NCBI GenBank assembly: GCA_019009955.1
Contig: CM032232.1
Span: forward strand, 69,919,501 to 69,983,500
Length of the DNA stretch: 64,000 nt
Source: Riptortus pedestris
Taxonomy: Eukaryota; Arthropoda; Insecta; Hemiptera; Alydidae
Direction: 5' to 3'
Below, in pieces: positions 20,510 to 32,089 of the stretch. Each line of letters starts with the position of its first letter. The first letter of the stretch is position 1. The notes beneath the pieces are model-generated. The model was not told where the DNA came from, made no database searches, and saw nothing but the letters and a program-made list of their open reading frames with translations. A program made the position numbers and the translations under genes.

Positions 20510-20728
20510 TTACGCAGAAATGCTGCCATTAATTCTATATGCATTGCTTAAAATGAGTGCAGTGCTTGTGAAACTGTAATAGTTGTGAGTGTTGGCGAAG
20601 AGTGCTAACGTCCCTAGACAGATGGTAGCCAGAGACCCCTGAATAGCTAGATACACAGGGCTCTTTGTCCCATCTATGTAGCGCATTAGAATGTCTGTAT
20701 GTTCCAGGTGTTTACAAAACATTGTCAT
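20510..20728 (-). other. unrecognised 72-codon open frame
   Basis: The minus strand encodes a fairly balanced peptide beginning MTMFCKHLEHTDILMRYIDG and containing SPVYLAIQGSLATICLGTLA. Its composition is less biased than random AT-rich frames nearby, so an old exon or transposon fragment is possible. I recognise no family and see no clear splice sites. Confidence 0.2.
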
Positions 20729-21987
20729 CTACCAGCCATTGCAAAGGGGAGTAGTATCAAAGACCAAAAGCTGAAATGAAATTGTGTACGTTAAAAATGT
20801 TATATTGTAGCATATTTCGATTCTACTCCATTCTTGAGTCGATTCCCTACTTACAAGGTCTGGTTTTGATATATATTTACTAATTTTATTTTGTTTACAA
20901 ATCAGGTAACTAATACAGAATCACTTTTATTATAAATGTAGCTTAAGTATATGTATATGAGACATGAAAAATTAAACCCTAAATCCTGATATAGCAGCTG
21001 TGGCTCCTATAGCTGCAATAGAGGATATAAACTATAGCAATACATGCAAGTATGAACGTTATATTTAATGCTCTTAGATGTCACCTATAAAAGTTACATT
21101 GAAGATCTATAAATCAGTTAGTTCATTAGTATTAATTCTGTTACTTTCACTCCGTAAATTATAATATGTACTTTGAATTTAATTCAATTTTTAATCGATA
21201 CCCTTTAATATTAATTTTAATTTACACTACTAGTGACTTGCTTGAAATTATGAATTAGTAAATCTTTCCTCATGAAAAATGGTAATAAATCTGACCCTAA
21301 ACTGTTTTATGACTGATTCCTGTGGTTAACATATTTGAGTTCTATTTCTTTTAATACGTTGTTGATATTTAGTTTTCTTCTTACCTATAATACCACATTA
21401 CAGACGCTTCTAATTTATTTTAAACAAACTCCTAATCACAAAAAAAAAAATCTACTAAAGGTAATTTAGCTTACATATCTATAAATGACAAGCGCTTCCA
21501 CAGGTAATACCAGATGTCAAATTTGACATAATTGATACATACACATTGGCCAAATAGAAATCACGCCGTGTTGAGCTTAGGCAATAATCACATCTCACTT
21601 TCAATTCCATGCTTTAATTCTTAGTAAATAATATATGTTATTTAATGATAATAAATTTCGTGATTTTTTTGAGTAATTCGAAAATAAAATTAGAACGAAT
21701 GGGGTATGATAGATGGGAATAAATTCCGTTAATATATAGGACAAAACTAGAAATTCCATTTTCTCTCCATTGAGTACTTTGACCAAAGTACTCTGATCGA
21801 TTAATAATTGTGTTAACATATATGATTCTGTGTATTCCATATTCCCTAAGTCTAACACCTTCTAGGCAATCATAAACTAATTATATACATATATAGTTGT
21901 ATGGATTATCTTACTTAAATTATTTTTGTGATGAGGAAGATTATGAGATACAGGGTAATCAGTTATATTGTTAGCCGTTGGTTATAG
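20729..21987. other. unassigned AT-rich sequence
   Basis: No repeats, RNA genes or convincing exons are visible. The 85-codon minus frame at 21601-21858 is not recognised. Confidence 0.4.
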
Positions 21988-24900
21988 AGAGATAGTAGAG
22001 GATGGTTGGGTATCGGCTAAAGATAGATGCTTAATTCTTCAAAAAAAGAAGTCTATTGAGTGATGGTAGAGGATGGTTGAGTATAGGCTAAAGATAGATT
22101 CTTAATTCTTCAAATAAAGAAGTCTATTGAGTGATGGTAGAGGATGGTTGGGTATCGGATATAGATAGATTCTTAATTCTTCAAATAAAGAAGTCTATTG
22201 AGTGATGGTAGAGGATGGGTGGGTATCGGCTAAAGATAGATGCTTAATTCTTCAAATAAAGAAGTCTATTGAGTGATGGTAGAGGATGGTTGGGTATCGG
22301 CTAAAGATAGATTCTTAATTCTTCAAATAAAGAAGTCTATTGAGTGATGGTAGAGGATGGTTGGGTATCGGCTAAAGATAGATGCTTAATTCTTCAAATA
22401 AAGAAGTCTATTGAGTGATGGTAGAGGATGGTTGGGTATCGGCTAAAGATAGATGCTTAATTCTTCAAATAAAGAAGTCTATTGAGTGATGGTAGAGGAT
22501 GGTTGGGTATCGGCTAAAGATAGATTCTTAATTCTTCAAATAAAGAAGTCTATTGAGTGATGGTAGAGGATGGTTGAGTATAGGCTAAAGATAGATTCTT
22601 AATTCTTCAAATAAAGAGGTCTATTGAGTGATGGTAGAGGATGGGTGGGTATCGGCTAAAGATAGATGCTTAATTCTTCAAATAAAGAAGTTTATTGAGT
22701 GATGGTAGAGGATGGTTGGGTATCGGCTAAAGATAAATGCTTAATTCTTCAAAAAAAGAAGTCTATTGAGTGATGGTAGAGGATGGTTGGGTATCGGCTA
22801 AAGATAAATGCTTAATTCTTCAAAAAAAGAAGTCTATTGAGTGATGGTAGAGGATGGTTGGGTATCGGCTAAAGATAAATGCTTAATTCTTCAAAAAAAG
22901 AAGTCTATTGAGTGATGGTAGAGGATGGTTGAGTATAGGCTAAAGATAGATTCTTAATTCTTCAAATAAAGAAGTCTATTGAGTGATGGTAGAGGATGGT
23001 TGAGTATAGGCTAAAGATAAATGCTTAATTCTTCAAAAAAAGAAGTCTATTGAGTGATGGTAGAGGATGGTTGAGTATCGGCTAAAGATAGATGCTTAAT
23101 TCTTCAAAAAAAGAAGTCTATTGAGTGATGGTAGAGGATGGTTGGGTATCGGCTAAAGATAGATTCTTAATTCTTCAAAAAAAGAAGTCTATTGAGTGAT
23201 GGTAGAGGATGGTTGGGTATCGGCTAAAGATAGATTCTTAATTCTTCAAATAAAGGAGTTTATTGAGTGATGGTAGAGGATGGTTGGGTATCGGCTAAAG
23301 ATAAATGCTTAATTCTTCAAAAAAAGAAGTCTATTGAGTGATGGTAGAGGATGGTTGGGTATCGGCTAAAGATAAATGCTTAATTCTTCAAAAAAAGAAG
23401 TCTATTGAGTGATGGTAGAGGATGGTTGGGTATCGGCTAAAGATAAATGCTTAATTCTTCAAAAAAAGAAGTCTATTGAGTGATGGTAGAGGATGGTTGA
23501 GTATAGGCTAAAGATAGATTCTTAATTCTTCAAATAAAGAAGTCTATTGAGTGATGGTAGAGGATGGTTGGGTATCGGATATAGATAGATTCTTAATTCT
23601 TCAAATAAAGAAGTCTATTGAGTGATGGTAGAGGATGGTTGGGTATCGGATATAGATAGATTCTTAATTCTTCAAATAAAGAAGTCTATTGAGTGATGGT
23701 AGAGGATGGGTGGGTATCGGCTAAAGATAGATGCTTAATTCTTCAAATAAAGAAGTCTATTGAGTGATGGTAGAGGATGGTTGGGTATCGGATCTAGATA
23801 GATTCTTAATTCTTCAAAAAAGAAGTCTATTGAGTGATGGTAGAGGATGGTTGGGTATCGGCTAAAGATAGATTCTTAATTCTTCAAATAAAGAAGTCTA
23901 TTGAGTGATGGTAGAGGATGGTTGGGTATCGGCTATATAGATTCTTAATTCTTCAAATAAAGAAGTCTATTGAGTGATGGTAGAGGATGGTTGGTATCGG
24001 CTAAGATAGATGCTTAATTCTTCAAATACAGAAGTCTATTGAGTGATGGTAGAGGATGGGTGGGTATCGGCTAAAGATAGATTCTTAATTCTTCAAATAA
24101 AGAAGTCTATTGAGTGATGGTAGAGGATGGTTGGGTATCGGCTAAAGATAGATTCTTAATTCTTCAAATAAAGAAGTCTATTGAGTGATGGTAGAGGATG
24201 GGTGGGTATCGGCTAAAGATAGATGCTTAATTCTTCAAATAAAGAAGTCTATTGAGTGATGGTAGAGGATGGTTGGGTATCGGCTAAAGATAGATTCTTA
24301 ATTCTTCAAATAAAGAAGTCTATTGAGTGATGGTAGAGGATGGTTGGGTATCGGATATAGATAGATTCTTAATTCTTCAAATAAAGAAGTCTATTGAGTG
24401 ATGGTAGAGGATGGTTGGGTATCGGATATAGATAGATTCTTAATTCTTCAAATAAAGAAGTCTATTGAGTGATGGTAGAGGATGGTTGGGTATCGGATAT
24501 AGATAGATTCTTAATTCTTCAAATAAAGAAGTCTATTGAGTGATGGTAGAGGATGGTTGGGTATCGGATATAGATAGATTCTTAATTCTTCAAATAAAGA
24601 AGTCTATTGAGTGATGGTAGAGGATGGTTGGGTATCGGATATAGATAGATTCTTAATTCTTCAAATAAAGAAGTCTATTGAGTGATGGTAGAGGATGGTT
24701 GGGTATCGGATATAGATAGATTCTTAATTCTTCAAAAAGAAGTCTATTGAGTGATGGTAGAGGATGGTTGGGTATCGGATATAGATAGATTCTTAATTCT
24801 TCAAATAAAGAAGTCTATTGAGTGATGGTAGAGGATGGTTGGGTATCGGCTAAAGATAGATTCTTAATTCTTCAAATAAAGAAGTCTATTGAGTGATGGT

Positions 24901-25897
24901 AGAGGATGGTTGGGTATCGGATATAGATAGATTCTTAATTCTTCAAATAAACGAGTTTATTGAGTGATGGTAGAGGATGGTTGGGTATCGGCTATAGATA
25001 GATTCTTAATTCTTCAAATAAAGAAGTCTATTGAGTGATGGTAGAGGATGGTTGGGTATCGGATATAGATAGATTCTTAATTCTTCAAATAAAGAAGTCT
25101 ATTGAGTGATGGTAGAGGATGGTTGGGTATCGGATATAGATAGATTCTTAATTCTTCAAATAAAGAAGTCTATTGAGTGATGGTAGAGGATGGTTGGGTA
25201 TCGGATATAGATAGATTCTTAATTCTTCAAATAAAGAAGTCTATTGAGTGATGGTAGAGGATGGTTGGGTATCGGCTAAAGATAGATTCTTAATTCTTCA
25301 AATAAAGAAGTCTATTGAGTGATGGTAGAGGATGGTTGGGTATCGGATATAGATAGATTCTTAATTCTTCAAATAAAGAAGTCTATTGAGTGATGGTAGA
25401 GGATGGTTGGGTATCGGCTAAAGATAGATTCTTAATTCTTCAAATAAAGGAGTTTATTGAGTGATGGTAGAGGATGGTTGGGTATCGGATATAGATAGAT
25501 TCTTAATTCTTCAAATAAAGAAGTCTATTGAGTGATGGTAGAGGATGGTTGGGTATCGGCTAAAGATAGATTCTTAATTCTTCAAATAAAGAAGTCTATT
25601 GAGTGATGGTAGAGGATGGTTGGGTATCGGATATAGATAGATTCTTAATTCTTCAAATAAAGGAGTTTATTGAGTGATGGTAGAGGATGGTTGGGTATCG
25701 GATATAGATAGATTCTTAATTCTTCAAATAAAGGAGTTTATTGAGTGATGGTAGAGGATGGTTGGGTATCGGCTAAAGATAGATTCTTAATTCTTCAAAT
25801 AAAGGAGTTTATTGAGTGATGGTAGAGGATGGGTGGGTACATCGGCTTTATATGTATATAGATTCTTAATTTTTCAAATAAAGGAGTTTATTGAGTG
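21988..25897. repeat. 71-bp minisatellite, about 55 units
   Basis: The unit starts GATGGTTGGGTATCGGCTAA and contains TTAATTCTTCAAATAAAGAA and GTCTATTGAGTGATGGTAGA. Spacing is exactly 71 bp (GTCTATTGAG at 22051, 22122, 22193 and so on). Diagnostic variants occur: GGCTAAAGATAGATGC, GGATATAGATAGATTC, GGCTAAAGATAAATGC with CAAAAAAAGAAG, GGTTGAGTATAGG, and GGAGTTTATTGAG. Variants are clustered, and blocks of about eight units repeat. Edge units are degenerate. 71 is not a multiple of three, and frames close quickly. Confidence 0.97.
25887..25892 (-). terminator. possible polyadenylation signal AATAAA
   Basis: The minus strand reads CTCAATAAACTCC in the last minisatellite unit, 75-80 nt past the stop codon of the candidate terminal exon. 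Most array units read AATAGA here; the outermost units (GGAGTTTATTGAG form) create AATAAA. Use as a signal is inferred. Confidence 0.3.
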
Positions 25898-25966
25898 AGC
25901 TGACAGTGTCGGGCACCATTGGCACAATTCATTTAGTTTTTCATAAATGAATATAAGCTGACTTCT

Positions 25967-26260
25967 CTACACCAAACGTGGTTTATTTTCTGACATCCTG
26001 TCAACCATTTCTACGGCTATAAATTGAATTCCTCTCTCCTCGTAGAATCGCTTTGTTTGCCAAGGCAAAGCAAAAACTATTCGAAAAGGACTCTTAGTTT
26101 CCAATTCCCTGTAGTCGTAAATGTCCTTTAGCCCCAGTCCAACAATAGTCCCCGGGTACAGACACTGGTCCAGAGTTTCCCTTTGGTAATTATCCAGTGG
26201 GTTCAGGTAGAGGGCGGCCTCACCCACTGGGAATACTTCTATTTCCTCTGTAGCTCTAAG
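25967..26260 (-). CDS. candidate terminal coding exon, unrecognised protein
   Basis: The minus-strand frame runs from a likely acceptor (ATTAATTACACCTCAG before 26260, or GAGCTACAG before 26247) to a TAG at 25967. It reads EEIEVFPVGEAALYLNPLDN, then peptides including CLYPGTIVGLGLKDIYDYRE, FRIVFALPWQTKRFYEERG and IQFIAVEMVDRM. The composition is protein-like and unlike repeat-derived frames here, local GC is higher, and an in-frame TGA just upstream of the acceptor argues for an exon start. AATAAA lies 75-80 nt beyond the stop. I do not recognise the family; no signal peptide or membrane segment is apparent. The upstream exon is not in the adjoining kilobases; the piece at 59.5 kb is a possible partner. 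Confidence 0.5.
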   Translation of the reverse strand, partial: LRATEEIEVFPVGEAALYLNPLDNYQRETLDQCLYPGTIVGLGLKDIYDYRELETKSPFRIVFALPWQTKRFYEERGIQFIAVEMVDRMSENKPRLV

Positions 26261-26633
26261 CTGAGGTGTAATTAATCAAAACGAGAAGATATTAAGTAAA
26301 GTATAGGGTGCAGCAGGGTTTTAGACTGCATTAGGAGGAAAACTCCCACTGAAATAACTTGCCTCTACTTAGGTTGTAATGGATGTACATTTGCTCTCCC
26401 TGGTTTTTTTTTTCATCCTCGTTAATCTTAACCTTAACCTGCAGGAATGGAAACTCCCTGGCCAAAAGGCGTTTTTATTTATTTAGTATTTCTTCCTTAC
26501 GGAGTAAAAATTAATAACGCGCGATCAAGTTCTTATGCGTGTATTCGACTTTTTTTATTATTTATATTAACTTCGGAGGATGAATGATTGTTGTACGGAC
26601 CTTGGGCATCAGTAATTGGAGAAGGTAGGTTGG
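26261..26633. other. intron-like sequence upstream of the candidate exon
   Basis: I see no repeat or further exon here. Confidence 0.35.
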
Positions 26634-27174
26634 CGACATCACGCAGGGGTTGCGTTAACTAAGCAGATTTCCCAGGTGCATTTGCATTTATCTCAAAATA
26701 TAAATGTTCAATGAGACCAATATTTGGTACTTAACCTTCAAATAAAGTTCTTCATAATATTTCAGTTGGATTGGGGGTTTACTGAATATCTCCGTTATAA
26801 TCGTACATGCATAACAACGTTTATAGAACATATTTGCAATAAAATTGGTTCTACACAATCGACCCGACGTATAATAACGGAGATATTAAGATTTTTCAAA
26901 ATCCCCCCCACCTAAATCCCCTCCCACTTGTCGGGTTTCAGTCTTTAACGAACTTGATCTTAGTTTAAAATAAAACGTTTAAATATTGAGTTTGGTAACG
27001 ATCAAATAAATATTGCGACCGCTACAGCGTTAACAGACAAATATATACAGTTTTGAATGGACCACATTTCTGTTATCTCCAGGGTAGGATCGATGGACTT
27101 TCGAGAAAAGTTTTCATAAATCGCTCATGAGTACGACTTCAATAGCAGATTTCCCCTAAAGGGAAATTTGCTAA
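26634..27174 (+). mobile_element. HEL-A full-length copy without TA expansion
   Basis: The copy is complete, from ATCACGCAGGGGTTGCGTTA and AAGCAGATTTCCC to a terminal hairpin and CTAA at 27171-27174. Where other copies have long (TA)n, this one has only AATATATACAG at 27042-27052. It shows the unexpanded state of the tract. Confidence 0.88.
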
Positions 27175-27905
27175 AAAGAAATCTAAATGAAATTCTTTTA
27201 AGCATTCTCTTTCCTTGAAAATTGCGATGACTTTATTTAAAATTACTGATGGATTTATTTAGTCTCCTTGATATTTGTTAAATATAAAATACAGAGTGAA
27301 TGCTACAGGAAGCCATTTTTCATGCAAGAATACTAAAAAAACGTTTAACTTCCTTCAGTCATGCTTTTGTTGTAACAGTGAAGATCGGAGGTCAATAAAT
27401 AAATAAATCATTCATTCCCGGACTCTGGAGCGTGTTTGAAGATATAGAAATTCAATTTTGGTGCCATAAATTTTGGAATAGGCTTAAATGAAATATATAC
27501 ATATATCTTCTGAATTTCAGACCATCCTTAAAATTTTACTTGTTTTTATTACTAAACGAAGTGTGTGTGTGGGGGGGGTATGGATGAATTTCCTTTCCGA
27601 GTAAAAAAAAAAAAAAAAAAAACCTAGAAAAATGTCCCATTTAATGTGGGTTTTTTTTTCTCATATGAAAAGGTGTTTAATAATGATACATAGTAGTTTA
27701 CATTGCAATGTAAACAATAAAAAAATGGATAATAACTATTTCCCGAGCAAATCGGAACCAGAAGGATTGCGTTGACAATTCAGTGTCAGCGGTTTTAAAG
27801 TTGGAAGAAAAAATATTGCGTGAGACATTAGCTAAGCCCTAACGTCCTTCTATTTATACAAATGTGAACCAATACTACCAACGATGACAATCAGAAGAAA
27901 AAAAA
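27175..27905. other. unassigned AT-rich sequence
   Basis: It contains a GT/G run at 27562-27580 and a poly-A run near 27604. No gene is visible. Confidence 0.4.
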
Positions 27906-28338
27906 TCCGTCACGCAGGGGCTGGGTAAACTAAGCAGATTTCCCTCGTAAAGTTATACAATTATACAATACAGAAATCCCTATACGAGTTACAGTTATGA
28001 AGCAGCCGAACTAGCTTTTGGCGAGAAACTCACTCTCGTCCGTTATCCGCATTTAATAAAAATTCAAATATCTCGGTTGATATTCAAGACAGAGAATAAA
28101 TCTTTATAACAATATTTATAGTATAGATTTAATTTGTAATAAGATTGATTCTATATAATTTTGCAATCCGACGTATAGTAACGGAGATATTTCAAATTTT
28201 CGAATATCCCCCCTAACCCTCCCCCCACTGGTCCAATTTCAGCCATTAACGAACTTGATCTGTCTTTATACATAAAACGTTTAAATGTCGAGTTTGGTTA
28301 CGATCAAACAAAAATTGCGACCGCTAGAGCGGTAACAG

Positions 28339-28391
<53 letters not shown>

Positions 28392-28704
28392 TGTTGTTGT
28401 TATTTGGAGTTTTGGTCAGTGATGGTGAAAAAATCTTAATTCATTCCAATAATTCGAGAATATTTATTTTCTCTTCTTCAGGGCTAAAAAGTACAGGTAC
28501 TGCTTTATATAAATATTGCACATTGTTATTAGAGTGTAACAGATAGTGTTTGTGTTAATTCTACTTAACAAGACTAAACTGTAAATCACTGTAGTTCCTT
28601 TGTTTACATTAGGAGTACTTAGTATAACCTCAATTTTGTTATAAATGGTTTGGTTACTGCCTTATGTTTTGTATTAATACAGTATATTACACCAACACTG
28701 ACCA

Positions 28705-28750
<46 letters not shown>

Positions 28751-28867
28751 TAACGGACCTCATTTTCGTCATCTAGGTAGAATCGATGGACTTTTGAAGA
28801 AATATTTCGAAAACCGCGTCATGAGTACGACCTCAATAGCTGATTTCCCTTAGGGGAAATCTGCTAA
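27906..28867 (+). mobile_element. HEL-A full-length copy with nested Penelope-like element
   Basis: It runs from TCCGTCACGCAGGGGCTGGG to a hairpin (GATTTCCCTTAGGGGAAATC) and CTAA at 28864-28867. The core is intact (GTCCAATTTCAGCCATTAACG, GCGACCGCTAGAGCGGTAAC). The TA tract is split into 28343-28389 and 28710-28745 by a 318-bp insert. Confidence 0.92.
28390..28707 (-). mobile_element. second copy of the inverted-repeat, hammerhead-like element
   Basis: It shares its ends and interior with 10348-10747. The left end is GGTGTTGTTGTTATTTGGAG; the right arm stops at CACCAACACTGACCAAAA, losing about 17 bp. It lacks the 55-bp SINE and one target duplicate, so it preserves the empty site (TATAAATATT at 28508-28517). 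The hammerhead-like core keeps CTGAAGA (28475-28481), but GAAA has become GAAT. Confidence 0.75.
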
Positions 28868-28869
28868 AA

Positions 28870-29094
28870 CTGAATGTCAACAGGAAATCCAGGGATGATC
28901 TTGCTATTTCCTTGCTGTATAACAAGAAGCCAGAGATGATTCCACATCCTTGTGGGGTGCGCTATCCTCAGAAAAGACTCGTTTTGGAAGAACACTCTGA
29001 AAACCAAATCAGAAGACTATTAAATGTAGAGGATTATTCATTGCTTTATAATTATGTAAAAAGAGCATTAAAGTATAAATATGTTTATTTTTGA
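28870..29094 (+). other. unrecognised 75-codon open frame after the HEL-A copy
   Basis: The frame is open from about 28870 and reads RKSRDDLAISLLYNKKPEMI, then IPHPCGVRYPQKRLVLEEHS, and ends at the stop at 29092. The composition is protein-like, with CAACAG just before it as a possible acceptor. It resembles no family I know. It could be an old exon or part of a transposon protein. Confidence 0.22.
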
Positions 29095-29119
29095 ACTAGG
29101 TATTATAATAATTTATCAT

Positions 29120-29401
29120 TTTTAGCAATGACGCGATTTTCGAAGCATTTCTTCAAATGTTTATACATACATATATCTCTGTTAACGCTCAAGCTGTCGC
29201 AATTTTTTTTTTATCGTAACCAAACTCGATACTTCTACCTTTTATATTAAACTACAGATCAAGTCTGTTGACAGCTGAAATCCGACCACTGGGAGGGGGG
29301 GGGGTTACTGGGAAAATTTTTGGAAAATATCTCTGTTATAATGTGTCAGATCCATATATTTTATAGAACCAATCTTATTGCGAATTAAATGCTCTATTAT
29401 T
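29120..29401 (-). mobile_element. HEL-A copy, left half, interrupted by a LINE
   Basis: ACGCGATTTTCGAAGCATTT, CGCTCAAGCTGTCGCAATTT and ACAGCTGAAATCCGACCACTG lead up to the LINE target duplicate AAATGCTCTATTATT at 29387-29401. The right half resumes at 30932. Confidence 0.85.
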
Positions 29402-30931
29402 GAATGAATGAATATTTTTATTGCTTATAAAAATTTAACAATTTTATAGCAAGGGTTCAACCCTCTTCTTTTTTTCATATAAACATAAACAGAGAATTAT
29501 TTTTTTAAATAATAACAAAAAACAAAAACTATATACACTAATTACTATAGAAAAAAAACATAAGACATTAATTTTATTTTAATTATTATATTGTTTGTAT
29601 TTTTTTCCCTCTGGCGTAAAGACCTTTACGTATGAAAACATATATGCAGTTTATTTTATTCTTGTCCATAAGGTCAAACAAATTATCCATGGATTGCTGT
29701 GGAATGTTGAAACTTTTCAGGAGGTGGTTTCTTCTATCTGCTAAAACGGGGCATGTAAGGATGAAGTGCGAAACGGTGTCTTGGCTATCTTCGCAAAGGG
29801 GGCATGGCTTTTCTGGGTTGAATATGTAAATTGTCCTACCAACTATTAATCTTTGATTTTTTGTGCCTAATAAACGGATTTGAGATATCACCTTGGTCAT
29901 AAAAAATGGCACATTTTGGTACAGGTACTCCTCGCCTCTGCCAAGAGAGCTAATTCTTCTAAAGTGCTGGCTATATGTGCTGTTTAAGACTCTTTCTATA
30001 TCTAACGAGATTAAATGGTTCTCGAGAGCCTCTAAACATGTCTTTATTTTTTCATTAATATTTTCCGCCATTTCCAATTCCTCCAAGCTCCCTCCTATGC
30101 ACCCAAGATACCCTTCCAGTTCATTCACCCAATTAAATGGCATTGAATAATTGGCAGATAATTCCTTTAGGCGCATGTAACACAGTCTTGATAGATCATC
30201 TGCCGACTTCTCTTGTAGAGCCTTCCACCAATTCAACATCCTCTTGAAAATTTTCAGTCGGGTGTGTGTACGGTTAAATTCTACTCTAATGTAAGCATTA
30301 GGAGTGTTTTTAGGGAGACACATAAGCCATTTAAAGAAGTTTAATTGAGCTTTCTCAATCACAGCCGAATAACCAGGGCCCCATATTTATGATACATACA
30401 GGAGTACACTTTCACTAAGTGCATCGAACAGCGTACATTTGGTTGCCCAAGTTTCAGCTTTGCTTTTATTAAGTATCCGTAAGATGGCAGCATTAGCAGA
30501 GCAACCTTTTGCCAAGAAGTGAGTACTGGCTTGACAGAATTTTCCTGAGGATGACAAAGGTACCCCCAGATATGTAAATGAATTTGTAAGCTGGATTGGG
30601 TTATTATTATAAAATATGGTTTTACTTTTCCCAAGTCGACCTCCTTTGTGAAATGGTAATATCATTGTTTTCTGAGTGTTCACTGAGAGTAACATTGCGT
30701 CACAGTATTTCTTTAATATATTTAATTTACGTTGCGTATCAGGCCATGATATAGAGAGTAAAACTAGGTCATCAGCATACATCAATAAAATTAAGTCTTT
30801 TCTTGTACTTATCTGTATACCCTCTGCCCCATTCTCTTCGAAAAAGTGGACTATATCTGATATATATAGCAAGAATAGAAGAGGGCTTAAGTTTTCTCCT
30901 TGTAGAACACCTTCAGATATTTCAATGTCAT
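29402..30931 (-). mobile_element. 5'-truncated LINE insertion with 15-bp target duplication
   Basis: A 1530-bp insert lies between two exact copies of AAATGCTCTATTATT (29387-29401 and 30932-30946) inside a HEL-A copy. On the minus strand it ends in an ATTCATTCATTC-type tail, preceded by an A-rich 3' untranslated region. The 5' truncation falls inside the reverse transcriptase, as usual for target-primed reverse transcription. Confidence 0.95.
29586..30930 (-). pseudogene. LINE reverse transcriptase C-terminal half with one in-frame stop
   Basis: About 448 codons in a single frame. It opens at SEGVLQGENLSPLLFLLYIS (RT motif GVLQGxxLSPLLF). The catalytic motif MYADDLVLLS lies near residue 50, with both aspartates kept. 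FTYLGVPLS and ESVLLYVS follow, then one TAA at 30387-30389. The frame then continues without a shift (IWGPGYSAVIEKAQLNFFKW) to a C-terminal knuckle CPLCEDSQDTVSHFILTC (Cx2Cx8Hx4C) and the stop at 29586. The single stop and lack of frameshifts suggest a fairly young copy. The clade is uncertain (jockey or CR1 group likely). Confidence 0.9.
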
Positions 30932-31190
30932 AAATGCTCTATTATTATTGTTATATGCATTTGTTTGTTCACTATGTTGATTATTAAATGAGATATTCGA
31001 ATTTTTCAGTTTTTGGCATTCAATAAACCACTACACCCTGCACATATCATAGTAACAATAAGGTTTTATATTACGAAGCAAATTATTTGGAGCCTAAATG
31101 CCAAATATGGTTCTCATTGAACATTTACTTTTTGAGATAAATGCAAATGAAATCTGCTTAGTTAGCGCAGCCCCTGAGTGACAGACTTTT
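30932..31190 (-). mobile_element. HEL-A copy, right half, after the LINE
   Basis: It resumes at the second target duplicate and ends with GAAATCTGCTTAGTTAGCG, then CAGCCCCTGAGTGACAGAC. It belongs with 29120-29401. Confidence 0.85.
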
Positions 31191-31610
31191 TTAATTAAAT
31201 TATGTTTATTTCGTTTGTAATCCAGAATTATTGATTTATTTGAACTCCATAAGATTTTTGAACGATCTTGTCATCATCTCGTATTGTGAGGAGCTAACTC
31301 TACCTTCTATAAATTTCTTTTTTTATGTTACATTTTTTAAAGATTCTGAAGGAAAATAAAAGTTCTCTATTCGTTTATTCGAAATGCATTGTTTATTTCC
31401 ATCCTCTAGGCCTCACTTGATTTGTCCACATTGTAAGAATAGCTTCTGTGGCTTCACTCTAAGTGCACATTATTCAGCCAGAATAGCATTCTACCAAATT
31501 GGTTGTCATAAACCTGTCCAAACTGGGATTGAAAGGACCTAATTGTTGTATACTACGGTTAGGGAAAAGGGTCTGTTGTTCAAAGAAGGTATTTTTATTG
31601 ACTGTTGCTA
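31191..31610. other. unassigned sequence
   Basis: I see no recognisable feature. Confidence 0.35.
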
Positions 31611-32030
31611 GGTAGAGGAGTCGCCGAACCCTGGGTCTACGTGCCTTCTAGACATGCACCCTATACCTGACCTGACTGTACAACCAGCCGGCCATCCTCT
31701 TAGTCCGAAGGGGACTTTATTGTTTTAAGCCGCTTACAACTCCCCAGCCAGGCTTTCAGCGCCGAGACAACTGATCGGAAGATCGGGGGCCCAACTGAAC
31801 AGGCTTAAGGGAACTCAATTTGAAAAGCGGCTTGCGGCCATGTTCACATTTGCTGTTTGAACACAAGTTTCCGACGCTAAAGGTTTTAGAGTTTAGGAGA
31901 AAGCCCAAATCCTCAGAATTGGTCAACCGATGCTTCCCAATCATTGAGATATTTCCGATAAAAAGGGTGCATTGAAACAAAAGGCGAGGGGTGGCGTTCC
32001 CCAAAAATATATCCGAGGAGGCCAGACTAT
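31611..32030. promoter_or_regulatory. unique GC-richer island
   Basis: About 400 bp is richer in G+C than its surroundings (ACTCCCCAGCCAGGCTTTC, GATCGGGGGCCCAACTG, CCCAATCATTGAGATA) and has no repeat matches in the window. The 82-codon minus frame at 31756-32004 is not recognisable. It may be a conserved noncoding element or an exon of an unknown gene. Confidence 0.25.
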
Positions 32031-32089
32031 CATTTCAAATCAATTATAGCTGTTCTATATGAGCAAGTAAAATATGTATACTCAGTAAA

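Noticed and set aside
21988..25897. Regular direct repeats that could suggest a CRISPR array
   Set aside because: The whole 71-bp unit repeats with no unique spacers, the unit is too long, and the context is eukaryotic. It is a minisatellite.
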